NCBI GenBank assembly: GCA_963669155.1
Contig: OZ022580.1
Location: forward strand, 25,727,299 to 25,791,298
Direction of reading: 5' to 3'
Length of the DNA: 64,000 bases
Source of the DNA: Arbacia lixula
Lineage: Eukaryota; Echinodermata; Echinoidea; Arbacioida; Arbaciidae
In this document: piece after piece, positions 27,796 to 39,537 of the stretch
Numbering within the stretch: position 1 is the first letter of the stretch
How the letters are laid out: the number at the start of each line of letters is the position of its first letter
The notes under the pieces: model-generated
Seen by the model: only the letters and a program-made list of their open reading frames with translations
Told to the model about the DNA's origin: nothing
Database searches by the model: none
Translations under genes and position numbers: made by a program

Positions 27796-29994
27796 GACCT
27801 ACACAACATACATTTCAATCAATGATGAGAGGAAATACAGACTTGATATATTGTCACGATATATTTCGTTTATCATTTATCTGAATATGAACCAAATTAC
27901 ACACCGTTCTCTCTATACATGCTATATATGAGCATTTTAATTCTACCACTCTGCATACAGAAGTAATCGCATCATGATGACTGAAATTTCGTTTTCCGCT
28001 TCAAAAAAGTTGATAAAAAAATGATAACTATGTAAGTCCTCATAATCCGCATGGTCCATAGCCCATAACTGAAATTTAAAAATGTTAACGTGATCATATT
28101 TTCACCTTATTCAAAATTTCGAGTGCAGTGTACGAAGAAATTAGTTGAACTGGGGTGTTTTAAGTAATTGCACCCCCATCCTGGATACTGTTAAACACAA
28201 AACAAGTATAAAACAAAAAACAACAACGATATTATGTCTAATATCTTATTACACTTTTGCACAGACAGATACATTTTGAGAAATATGATAAACACAGCAA
28301 TGAAATGAACATGACACTGTGTGTCTAAACATGTGATAACAATCATACAAAATACTAACATCATCTCTCTATTTCAGTACAGAAGTTCAATTGGTATATG
28401 CCTACGCCCTCATCTAGCCGGCATTGAATTGGTTCTCTTCCAATTGTTCGTTAGCAATGATGAAGCATACAATCAAGATTTTGTTTTTTTGACAATCACT
28501 ACATTACAAAATACACATAGCCTACAAGTAAACTGTCCTTCAACAGTAATGTAATATTGTAGCGAGTCCATGATAAAATATAGTAAGATAGATGATTTGT
28601 GTTGCTATTCTGCCGGTTGGTCGATCACCGTAATTGCCGGCCAGTGGGATTTGTCCTTTATCCTGTGTTGGTAACCTGTTACCGCCCGACGATGCGAGTC
28701 GCATCAGCGGCCTATTGTTTGGTCAAGTATCCGGATGCGCCAGCCAACAGTATTGGACCGTTTATGAGCGGGTTTCGGTTAGTGCGCTGCACTAACCAAA
28801 GGGTATTTAAACCCCTTCTTACTACAATTTTTCTATCACGCCTGCAGCGACGAAACGTCGTGATCTTTTTAAATTCCGTTCACCATACATTGCGAGACAA
28901 ACGATTATCACTAGCAATTCATCCGCAAATGAGTAACATATTTAGCAATACATATATACAATGTTGACAAAATGAAACAAAAAGCTGTATAACGACATGG
29001 AGCGATGCAGAATAATACATATATGCAAATGAGGCGGGATCGTAAATATCAAAATGTACATCAGTGATTTTATATTAAAAAAAGTCTTGAGGTAAATATC
29101 AACATAGTCAGTAATTGAAAGTACACCAAATTAGAAAGTATAAGCAGCAACATAAAATGTTTCACGCCGACGAAAGGCAATGCAGAGGAATAGAAATATG
29201 CAAATATAACAGAGCTTAAAATGTAAAACTGAATATAATTCTTAATTCAAAATAGCTCAAAATCAATAACAATAAGAAAGAGTTAAAAGCAAAATAGAGA
29301 TCCTTTGTAGATGAGAGATGGAAACAGCTTGGAATAATACAATCCCACGGTGTGACCAACAGTTTAACAAACTAAGGACAGGGTAGCCGTGTTGCAGGTT
29401 AACAAAATAAAAATGTGTGAAAACACGTAAAGAGAAAGTAAAATCATACAAACTTCCCTCCGAATAGTAATTTTGGGAACTGACTTAAGGCGGGATTATA
29501 GCGATCGCTGAATTTCGATGAGGTTTTAGACGGGCGTAAAAAAACCCCAGTTCGTGTATCTTAGGACAGCTGTCCGCTATGGTGAATACCATAGTACATG
29601 ACTTGTGTTCTGTGCGACGCCCGATGCATTGCTCAATGACAGGGAGAATCCGATTATAAATGTACATTTTGGTCGCCAGGTTTCAAACGTAAACAAGGAG
29701 AGTTTTTCACTTTTACTGAAAAGGGTTCGAAAACTTTGACTGTGAAATATCATACATGTTACTATTGTTAAGGTATACTGCTGATTCCTGCCGATGTTCA
29801 TGACTGGCTTACAAATTGGCTACCCTGTCTTTAAAACATAAAAAATACTATTTACACAAAATTAAACGATTTAAAAAAGATTCAAATTAATTAACTGCTT
29901 CTATAGTACCTCGTATCCCACTAAGCAATTAACTGAAACTAAAAACAATTAACAAAAAAAAAATCTCAAGAAGCGGCGCAGCCGACTCCCTGCT

Positions 29995-31085
29995 CCCACA
30001 CCCACTTCGACACCCTTTCTTAAAATTACACTTTCCGTATTCTTCCCCAATTCTCTCCTTTTCCCCATCCCTTCCCGAACCAGCCTCCTTTCCACATTCC
30101 CCAAACCCAGTTCTTCCCCAAACCACTCCTTTTTTTAATCCACTTCCCCATCCGTACTTTAGCCCGCCCCTTTCCCATTTCTTTCCAAAACCCACCTTTC
30201 GATCCCCACCCTCCCCTAAGCTCGCCCCGTTCCCAAGCCATACACCTCCCCCTTTCTCCTTTAACCCTTTCTCTTCCCACCCTGAACCCGCCTCTCACCC
30301 AAACCCAGCCTTTTTCCAAACCGGCCACTACCTGACTAATTTTAAACCGGCCCCTTGCCCATCCTTTCCTAAACCCATCCCGTTTCCAAACCCGCTCTTC
30401 CCCCGTCCTACTATAAACCTGTCCTTTTTCCAAACCATCCTCTATCCCATTTCCCCCTAAACCCACTCCTTTATCCGAAACGGTCTCTTTCCATCCTTCC
30501 ACAAAGCCACCCTTTCCTAATCCGGCCTCCTCCTCCTAATCCGGCCCCATCCTCCTAATCCTTCTTTAAACCAACCTATATTTTCAAATAGGACTCTCTT
30601 CCATCCCTCTTTATACCATTCTCTTTTCCATACCCGCCCTTTCCCCATCCTATTCCAAACCAAACTCTTCGCCAATCTTCCTAATCCCTCCTTTCTGTCC
30701 TAACTTTCCGCATTCTACCCGTAACCCGCCTGTTCCCAAGCCGGACCTTTTTCCACGTTTCCCCATATTCCCGTCCCTACCTCATTTACCCTAAACCGGC
30801 CCCTCACTCCAAATTTCCTATAAAGCCAACCCCTTTCCCTCACCGCTTCTTACCCATCCTTATTTAGACCATCATTCCCTACACTCGTCCCTTTCTCAAA
30901 GATGTACCTTACCCGATCCTCCCTCTAAACGGCTCCTTTCCCATCCGTCCCTAGACCCTCTCCTTTGCCACATCCGCCCCTTACCCGTCCTTCATCAAAC
31001 CCGCACCTTCCCCAACGTTTGCCCAACTCACTCCCTCCCCTGTACTCTTCCAACCCCCTTCTCCATCATTCCCCTACCCTGATAG
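29995..31085. repeat. 1.1-kb C/T-rich degenerate tandem repeat
   Basis: The plus strand is built of degenerate units of roughly 30-40 bases based on ccctttcccatcc and aaacccgcccc. Open minus-strand frames rich in Gly, Lys and Trp across it are by-products. It sits just after the stop codon of the minus-strand receptor and may form its 3' UTR or flank. Confidence 0.75.
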
Positions 31086-31157
31086 TTCCCACTGTCATGA
31101 CTATATGATCCATCTCGGACTTCATTGTTTCACCTGGTTCTATGGTAAACCGTAGAC

Positions 31158-31374
31158 CTATAGGTCTTCATAGATGTCTTCCTGCTTGATCGGTACCTCG
31201 TACTCCAGAGCCATGCCTGGATCAGGGATCTTATCCCGCTGTAGACTCACGTTATCAACATGATCAACCGGGTCGGAAGAGAAAGCAGCATTGGTGTATT
31301 TTGATTTTGCCTTCTCGTCTGCTGTCCGTTTACGGAAGGTGTCTTCTCTCATCTGGTCTTTCAGTTTCCGGTAC
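31158..31374 (-). CDS. Receptor last exon: cytoplasmic tail
   Basis: A 217-bp exon after ttaatacag, ending in TAG at 31158-31160. After YRKLKDQM and a basic stretch the tail has four tyrosines. Three lie in motifs: YTNA (Y-x-N-x, Grb2-type SH2 site), YEVP (Y-x-x-P, Crk/Nck type) and EDIYEDL (acidic, Y-x-x-L) at the very end. There is no kinase glycine loop, HRD or DFG. Confidence 0.88.
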
Positions 31375-34300
31375 CTGTATTAACGGATCGAAGAAAGAAA
31401 CATTCTCGTCGCTATTACGACTCAAATCCCTATCATGCATTATAAGTCATTGGTACGGCACAACTTTCCCTTAATCTGATGAAGAAGTCGTATTCTTCCT
31501 TAAGTACTCACCCGAGTATGAGTAAGACCACCAAGACGACGACGGCAACTAGCAACAGGCCAAAGAGCACCCATGGGGCAACCTGCTGGCTAGCCCGCTG
31601 TATGACCAAGGGGCCTGGAATGGGAGGAGATCAAACCAACGTTTCCTAACGCAATTCAGCGTGAATATCAATTAACAACAGTGGAGACTCTTCACAGTTA
31701 TGAATAATTCACAATTTACTCATTATATTGATGTATTCAATATATCATTCTTTAACAAGGTGGTCATTTTTCACTAGTAAATTAAATGTTCGATAAAACT
31801 ATAGGACAGATATCAAAAATATTATGCTACATTAATGAGTAAAAGTAAAAAAAAAAGAATGTGTCGATTTTAACTCTCGATAATATGTTGCGTCTTCACT
31901 TTCAGTGATGTGATCTGTTTTCATGAACATTTTTTTCCAGAGAAATAAGAGCAGCATATTCATTATTCCACTTGATTGTTTGTACATAATTAGGTGGTAT
32001 AAATAATGCGCCCTCATGGGGTATAGCAGTCACTCACTGTCCCAGACGTTTGTAACTTAACTAATGGGGTACTCTAGACTAGATATTTAGCAAGATATTT
32101 GTGCCCACTTATTTTGTTTTAGCCGGCAGATGAATATGACACTTTCTACTTGGATTTCTACGAGTGGACCGCGGGGATTGACTTGAAACCCGGGCCCTTG
32201 GTACAGCAATGCCCTTTACCGTTGAAGCCCAGGCCCATAGATCACGCCTTAGAAACCAGCACTCAGCTAGACTCACACAGACACTCGGTCTTCACGGTGA
32301 ATTGGAAACAGAATCCCTCCAGATCCTCCGTCCAGGCCGACACAGCCAGAGAGTAATTGCTGTCGGGAACAAGACCAGACAGGCTACACGATGCAGCAGC
32401 AAAACAACCCGTCTCCGCCTGCGTCCATCCCCCCAACGCCGGGCTGCTGTCGTTCGGGGAACCCGTTGGACCGGACAAGCTGTAGAACAAGTCGTAAGTT
32501 GTCGGAGCGGCCCCCAAGCCCAGGTCGTTGGCCCATGCAATTATGTCTGACGTCAGAGTTAGGTCGATTGTCTCATTCGTGGTAGAGGTTACGATGACTG
32601 GTTGGATACCCGACGGATCCTCTATGAGATGATCATTATAATTAGCTTTCAGACTTGCGAAATTATATAACTTGAAAAGGGAAGTTTAGCCAGCCATGAT
32701 GATATTCATTCCAAGTTATGAGGAAACTACTCGATTACGACCCATGGGGTCAAGAAGATAACTATTCTCATGACATAAATATTGGTACGTTTTGAATTCC
32801 AGTATATGCTTGCAGCTCACTCATCACCCTGATACTTCCTTGCTTTAATGCAATGTACTAAGATGATATGAATGATATGACGTAGTACCCATGATACTTA
32901 TTTTCTTTAGATGTGGATAATGGAAAATTGTATAAGGTCATTTTATTGAGAACATCTCTCATCTCATCGTTGTATAATTATACTCGCAGTGGTATACCGT
33001 CGTGTGTGTCACTGACATTGTAAGAAATTGAACGAATATTTGAAACGCCTCATTAAAAAGAAAAACAAAATTAGGTTTTGCCGAATCATTTCGAGTTAAA
33101 TGCGTGATAATGACGTCATCAACTTACCGTGTTCGCAGTGGGCATCAGCGATGGCGGGCTCACTCCTATATCGCGTGACGTCAGACACTTCGCACGTGAA
33201 CTCCTCCAGGGGTCTCATGAACGCGACTTCGAAACGGTATGTGAGACCCGTCGACATCGGGTAGTAGTGACTTGAGTTGGAAGTTCCCGTCTCGTGAAGA
33301 CTCTCGTGGCTGCCACCATGTTTCCGGTAGAGCATAACAACAGGATCGACAGTGGAACGCTGTGAATGGCCGTCGCCGCTCGCATACCGGACCTCACATA
33401 CGATTATACCAGGTAGTATAGACCGCTGATTTCCATTGGTGTACGACGATTGTTGCTCAATGTTAAGGGTAAGCAATCCTACGAATATAAAACGACAATA
33501 AATGTTGAAAAGTTGACATTACTTGACCATGTTCATGATGATTAAAGTTGTAAGAGTCAACGGTGGTCTACAGCACACTAACTACTGACAGTTTCGCTAA
33601 AACTTAATGCCTTCTGCGTCTTCATTATGCCGATCAGACGAAATAGCGAGCTATTTTGCTGATCCGGGGAACTAGCCTGAAGTTGCAACCGCGTCTTCAT
33701 TAGCTTGAAACTCGGGATAGGCGTAAGCTCGAGCTCGGGATGCATAATAAGCCAGTTCGTAATTACAATTTGCGCATGAGCAGATGAAGGTCATAGTGAC
33801 CAAACCAGCTTGTTGGTTTTTAAATCACTGAGATAAGCATCATTAATAAGTTATTTTAGAATATGCTTGTTATCCAATTTATAAAAGAACACCAAGGTGT
33901 TCAATCATGGGGTATTTGACAACAGGCCAAACGACAACAATTAGTTTACAATAAACAATGTAATAGAAGCTTTCCCAATTGTTCACAGACCGTAGCCTAC
34001 TATTCTTGTCACCTGTTTTGAGATGGTTCCTTTATTAGAGGTTGAATATCGCAAATTGCTATGTCGGGTAAGCACATTACGTAACATCTCCTTTTGAAAT
34101 GATATATTAATCAACTGCTTATCCTAATGAAAAAGGGAAAGGTCATAGTGACCAAACTTGCTCCAGAGCTAACTACGAACTGGTGTATTATCCCGATGTT
34201 CGCACATGCACATCGTGCGACGGGAATAGGCCACAACCGCATGGCTTCGGTTGCGAGCTAGCTCGAGCTAATTCGCGAACTAGCTCGAGCTAATTCGCGA

Positions 34301-37300
34301 ACTAGCTCGAGCTAGTTCCATCTAGCCCAATATTTCTTGGGAAATTTTCTCGACCAAATTTGCTAGCTATTTCGTCTGATAGCTAGCTATTTCGTGATCT
34401 GGCTAGCTAACCCGATCAGAACAAGCTCGCTATTTCGCCCACATCGGAGAAGACACCCCTGCCAAGGTCCTGAAACTAAGTATAATGTTTTCATTTCGTC
34501 TTCTTTACTAAGTACCACATTATTGTCACAATACTAAAAAAGCACTACCCGATAGCTATTAATGTATATGCAAGATATTTGAATCCTACAACTCTTACCA
34601 TATCACATATTTTTTTTTCGAAGCAAAAGCTCTCATCCTCTGTTTATCATGTTCATAGCATCATGGATTCTGGGGTGCCCTATGCACGTTTATCACGTTA
34701 TGTGTGTTGCAAAAGGCGCGCAAATAAAGGATTTTGTGACGTCATGCGACCTAGGGCTGAGGTAGCAGTAGTGGCAATTTGAATATATTTGATGTCACCA
34801 TTAGTTTATGTAAGAAACTGACTATCGCTTGGTATAAAGTACTTTGAAAGTAAATCATAGACCGTTTTAGCGGGATTAGTACACACATACAGCACATGTA
34901 TAGACTGCCCTGAACGGCATGCTAAAGCACGGTCACGACGGTGATCTCAAAACTATTACACAAGCAAGGGGAGAACGATGTGTTTTATTTATCACCGCGG
35001 GCACAAATATTGGGTCATTTCTCGAATATCAGAGTAGTAATTATTTAATTTCATTCAACTTTCACTTCATTTTCACATTCAACATGAATATAAATAAACG
35101 TTTCAAATAGAGTAGGTATCGTTCAATGCACCAATTATTGTTAATAATCAACTACTGAAGAAATATTTGATCTTACAACTGTTCAATGTGATGGAATTTC
35201 GAGAGCAAAAATGCACTTCATCGCACAATCTGGCCACTACCATGACTTCTTCATCAATTTATGGAAATGTACGTAAGAACAAATACCTGTTTACTGGTCG
35301 ATGGTACTTTTAAGCAGGAAAGTTGAATAATTGTATATGACTTTGTAATGACTCTTTGACAATCAGGTAATCATGCTATTAAGATGATGATTAAAACTTT
35401 GTCCCGAATCAGATGATAGCATATTTAACACATTCGTTTATACAAATATTTCACTTTGGTCAGCTTTTACTCACAGTGCGATGCTTTTTGATGCGAGTAT
35501 CAGGCCATACTCTCATAAAATATTCACGCCATAGAATAATTTTTGAACTAATACAAAATGATGTGATATGAATCGGGTATTTAGAAGTCGCGTAGTTGGT
35601 CGATGTATCGCACAAAAACACTATGGTATCGATACCAAAGACATGATGAATTAAATAGTATCATCGCAATCGCAGTGGTGATCACTAGTTTGACCCAACA
35701 CTTACCCGAGCAGTCGCTGCCATACCTCCCTGGAAGACAATCTAAGATTAAAGAATATATTAAAATAAAGCAGTTAAGACTTTTTAGTGATAAACTAATA
35801 CATTCAACACGTCTTTACGCGGGGCTTGACATAAGACACGTTAAGAATGGCGCCACTAATCGTGCCAATGCGGGAAGGTTACTCTTTCTGCCGCATCAAT
35901 GCAAGGTGGGGAATTACTTCTCTTTTCTTCAAAACAACGTGTTGACACATTGGGCTGTGTGTGGTCTGGCGCTTGATATAGGACAGGCTGGTTTGAGATT
36001 AAATGACCAACTTTAGATGAAATATATTTCCTCATCAGCATATTCCATATCTCCATCCATTAGTTTATTTGCAACTGATATCAATCGGCTACCTACTCTC
36101 TGTACACTCTCTATTCCCCTGATATGTGTAGTGTCTCTGAATAAGACTATTCATGCAATACATATACAATACACACGCCACATTCTATGTACACTTGGAA
36201 AGTATAAGACCGAGAGTGAACTTTCATGAATCGTACACTTTGGAATCGACGTTAGTTTCTCAGTCGCATGAATCAAGATAATGAACTGATTCAATGATTG
36301 GAAATGCTTGAAGTGTGATAGATTGTGATCGGATTGAATGATCAGATGCTACAATATGTTGTCAGCCTATCCAGTATAACTCACTCTTCTCATCTATCTC
36401 ACCCCCTTCTTTTTTTATGCATATTGCACACTCATTCTCTTTGATATACCCTGTTCTTAGTATACTCTGTTTGTATCTCTGTCTGACTTCAGCTCTCCCC
36501 CTCTCTCTTTCACCTTCCACGTCACTCTTTTCACGCATGCTGTAATTCCCTCTGTTCTTTCCAATGTGTCTTTAACATTACACCATCACATTTTTTCTCT
36601 GTTTGTATCTTTCACTATCTCCTATCTCATATTCGTTGCCCCTCAATGAGTCACTGGATATGTTTTCATCCAATCTGCCGATCTGTCTCTGAGATCCCCA
36701 CCGTCCGCTACCCCGTAATTCTACGTAACAAACCTTGGCAGTTTGGCCCTGTCCATCCCGGCGAGCAATCTGTGGAAGTACCGGTGCAGACGCCGCTATA
36801 AGGATCACACCCACCGGACAGACAGTGGCATTGCTCCGAGCAGCCCGCGCCAAACTCCCCCGCCTCACAGACTGTGATGATAATGAGTGAGACAATGAGT
36901 GGTGATATGAGAGGATGGTGGAATTGTTATAAGGTTTAGAGTATGATGATAGCCTTAAAAAAAGTGTGTTATTAGTAACTGGACATGTTCTGTTGGTTAT
37001 GTGGCTGATAGTCATAGTGGGAGGGCTAGTTAGATGGAGATATGGGAAGTCGGATAGTACGTGCTAGGAATGAAAAGGGTAGTGGTACGTCTACCAGTGA
37101 AAGGAAAGTGGTAGGAGATGGAATATCATGATGTGATGGTGAGTGGGGAGGAGCATTCACAGGGCGTGTAATTACGAAGGAGCACACTACATTCTGTGAT
37201 ACTGCAAATACTACTATTGTAGATTGATTGATTGATTATTGTCGAGACATATCGCATATCATAAAAAAAACAGTCTCTAACTGCTTTTAAGAGAGGTGAA

Positions 37301-38191
37301 AGCATGGAAAATACATTTGAAGGACGTTGGTAAAAGGTAGAATGTAAAAACATGTAGAAACCTCGCATGATTTTAGTGTCATATGTCTGATGGAAAAAAA
37401 AAACTTGGAATAACGATTGGATACATTGAACAAATAATCTGTGATTAATCAAGAATGTAACATTCTTTGAGAAACCTTTGGAAGTTATTCCACACGTCTG
37501 GAATAGTACATAAATAGGCTCGATCGATGCTTGATGGAAATACCTGTTAACTGTTTTATAGTGATGAATGGCAGCCTTCTCTGTGGCTGATCATCACAAT
37601 TGGAAAGCAATCCTGTCAAATACTAATCTAGTTATTCTACTATGCTGTCATGTCTATGCTTTCTTTCCAAGATTAGTTCTCTTCATAAAGTAACTGTCAT
37701 GTGGCGCTCATCATAAGGTAAACATCTTTTATGTCATTATGACACATTATATTATTTATGGCCAAACCAATGAAGAAGATCGTGGTCACCTTGATCGCAG
37801 TTGAATCCTTTGTATCCTGGGACGCAGCTACATCCATATGGGTCAGGGACACACGCCTGTAATCCTTCGCAGCCTGATTCGCTTTGGTGTCTCATCGTGT
37901 TTTCACAGGAGAGCTCGCACTCGTCTCCGAAGTGGTATCTGGCACATGCTGGACAGTATTGAAAGGAACAGAACAAGGGGTTGAGATTGAGAAGGGAAGG
38001 TAGAGAGAGAGAGAGAGAGAGAGAGAGAGTGTGTGTGAGAGAGAGAGAGGGGTGGGGGGGATTGGTAGAGGAGAGAATATAGGGTGATCGAGGAATGGAG
38101 GAAGGGGAGATGATAGAATGAGAAGTAAGAAAAGGGGGTACAGACAAAGAGTGTACGTGTGAGTTTACGTGTATGTATGTGATCGAAGAGG

Positions 38192-38229
<38 letters not shown>

Positions 38230-39494
38230 GAGAGAGAGAGAGAGAAAGAGAGAGAGCGATCGAGAGGGGAGGGAATTAACCTTTTTATTTCAGCAGGAAA
38301 TAACAATGAAAAAGATCTTCGTCTAGACAAGTACGTCATTACCAGTATAATTTCACAAGAACATGGTACAACCTGCTTGTTCTTAATATGAATCGACATG
38401 GGCATGCATTGCGGCATGGGTTAGAGTACCTATTTCGCAGTTCGCCCCTCTGAAGCCAGGCGCGCACACACACTCCCCTGTCAAGTCATCACAGATTCCA
38501 CCGTTGATGCATGATTGGCATAGCCGTGTGCATCCACTGCTGGTGTCATATCTGCCGGCTGGGCACGCTGGGATACGAACAGTGAAGAAGAATAAGCGTG
38601 CGAGAGTGAACGTGGCAGTTCTTAATATGAGATCATCACGTGATGATGTTTTATCACAATTAACGTAATATTTTGCTCCACTACCTTAAATGATTTTACG
38701 TCCGTGATTAAAATGAACCTTTTTAATAAAATGATTGTGATGTGATTTTGTTAATTAATTAATATTAACCGAAATATGTGGAGAACTTAAGTCTTTAACA
38801 AAGCTAAGTAATACTTCGGAGGGATGAATTTGATATAGTGCCGTTGAATCAACGTAGAGTCGTTGTTCAAGTAAGGAAAGGAAGCCTTAGAAGCATGCAA
38901 AATATTAACAATGCATCTATGATGATGTTATAGATGAATATTTTTGTGGTGTATGAGCTACATGGGTTTGGCACGGGTGTCTCATAATGATTCAAACATG
39001 GGAGTGACGTCTGACTAACATAGATTTGACAAGGGTGTTGTGTAATGATACTAAAACATGGTCGTAATATTGGTGTGACATGGGTGTTTTTTAAGGTTAA
39101 AATGATTGTGATGTGATTTTGTGGATTATGGGATAAGTTTGTTGTGAGTGCGTTTGACCTTGCTGTGACATGGGAGTGGTATATTTGAGCCATGTATTTT
39201 ACGTTGTATTATGTTGGTGTAGTATGCAGGGGTATCTGTGTGCAAATCGTCTGGTATGGGGTTAACATTGGTGCGGTATAAGTGTGACATGGGTGAGGCA
39301 TGAGGTTAACATATGCGTGGTATAGTGATGACATTTGTTTGACATGGATGTAGTGTGGAGTTGTGGTATTAGGTGTGGTATAGGTGTCACATGGGTGTTT
39401 ACAGTTGTTTGTGGTAGAGCTTGCTCTGTGTGTTGAATTAGGTTGATACGTGTGTGTGTGTGTGTGTGTGTGTGCGTGTGTGCTTGTGTGTGTA

Positions 39495-39537
<43 letters not shown>

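Larger units (their letters stand above)
25115..29990. other. Intergenic region, no gene recognised
   Basis: This AT-rich DNA separates the two convergent genes. It contains microsatellites (listed) and short open frames without domain character. The interval 28600-28960 is less AT-rich and has tatttaaa near 28805, but no gene could be supported there. Confidence 0.6.

Noticed and set aside
28321..28967. Possible small genes in the intergenic region
   Set aside because: The frames are short and composition-neutral, with no motif, signal peptide or splice support.
30026..30502. 158-codon Gly/Lys/Trp-rich minus-strand frame
   Set aside because: It lies in the C/T-rich degenerate repeat. Its repetitive content reflects the repeat unit, and no splice or domain evidence supports it.
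31158..31220. Classical ITAM in the receptor tail
   Set aside because: The first tyrosine motif is YEVP, without the Leu/Ile at +3, so only a single Y-x-x-L remains.
32150..32585. Plus-strand frames opposite the FN3-like exon
   Set aside because: They are shadows of the minus-strand exon and have no domain character.
37752..38417. One long minus-strand frame of 221 codons over the second Tie-type EGF
   Set aside because: Only 37790-37948 is exon. The rest reads through GA microsatellites and intron, and the EGF has its own acceptor and donor.
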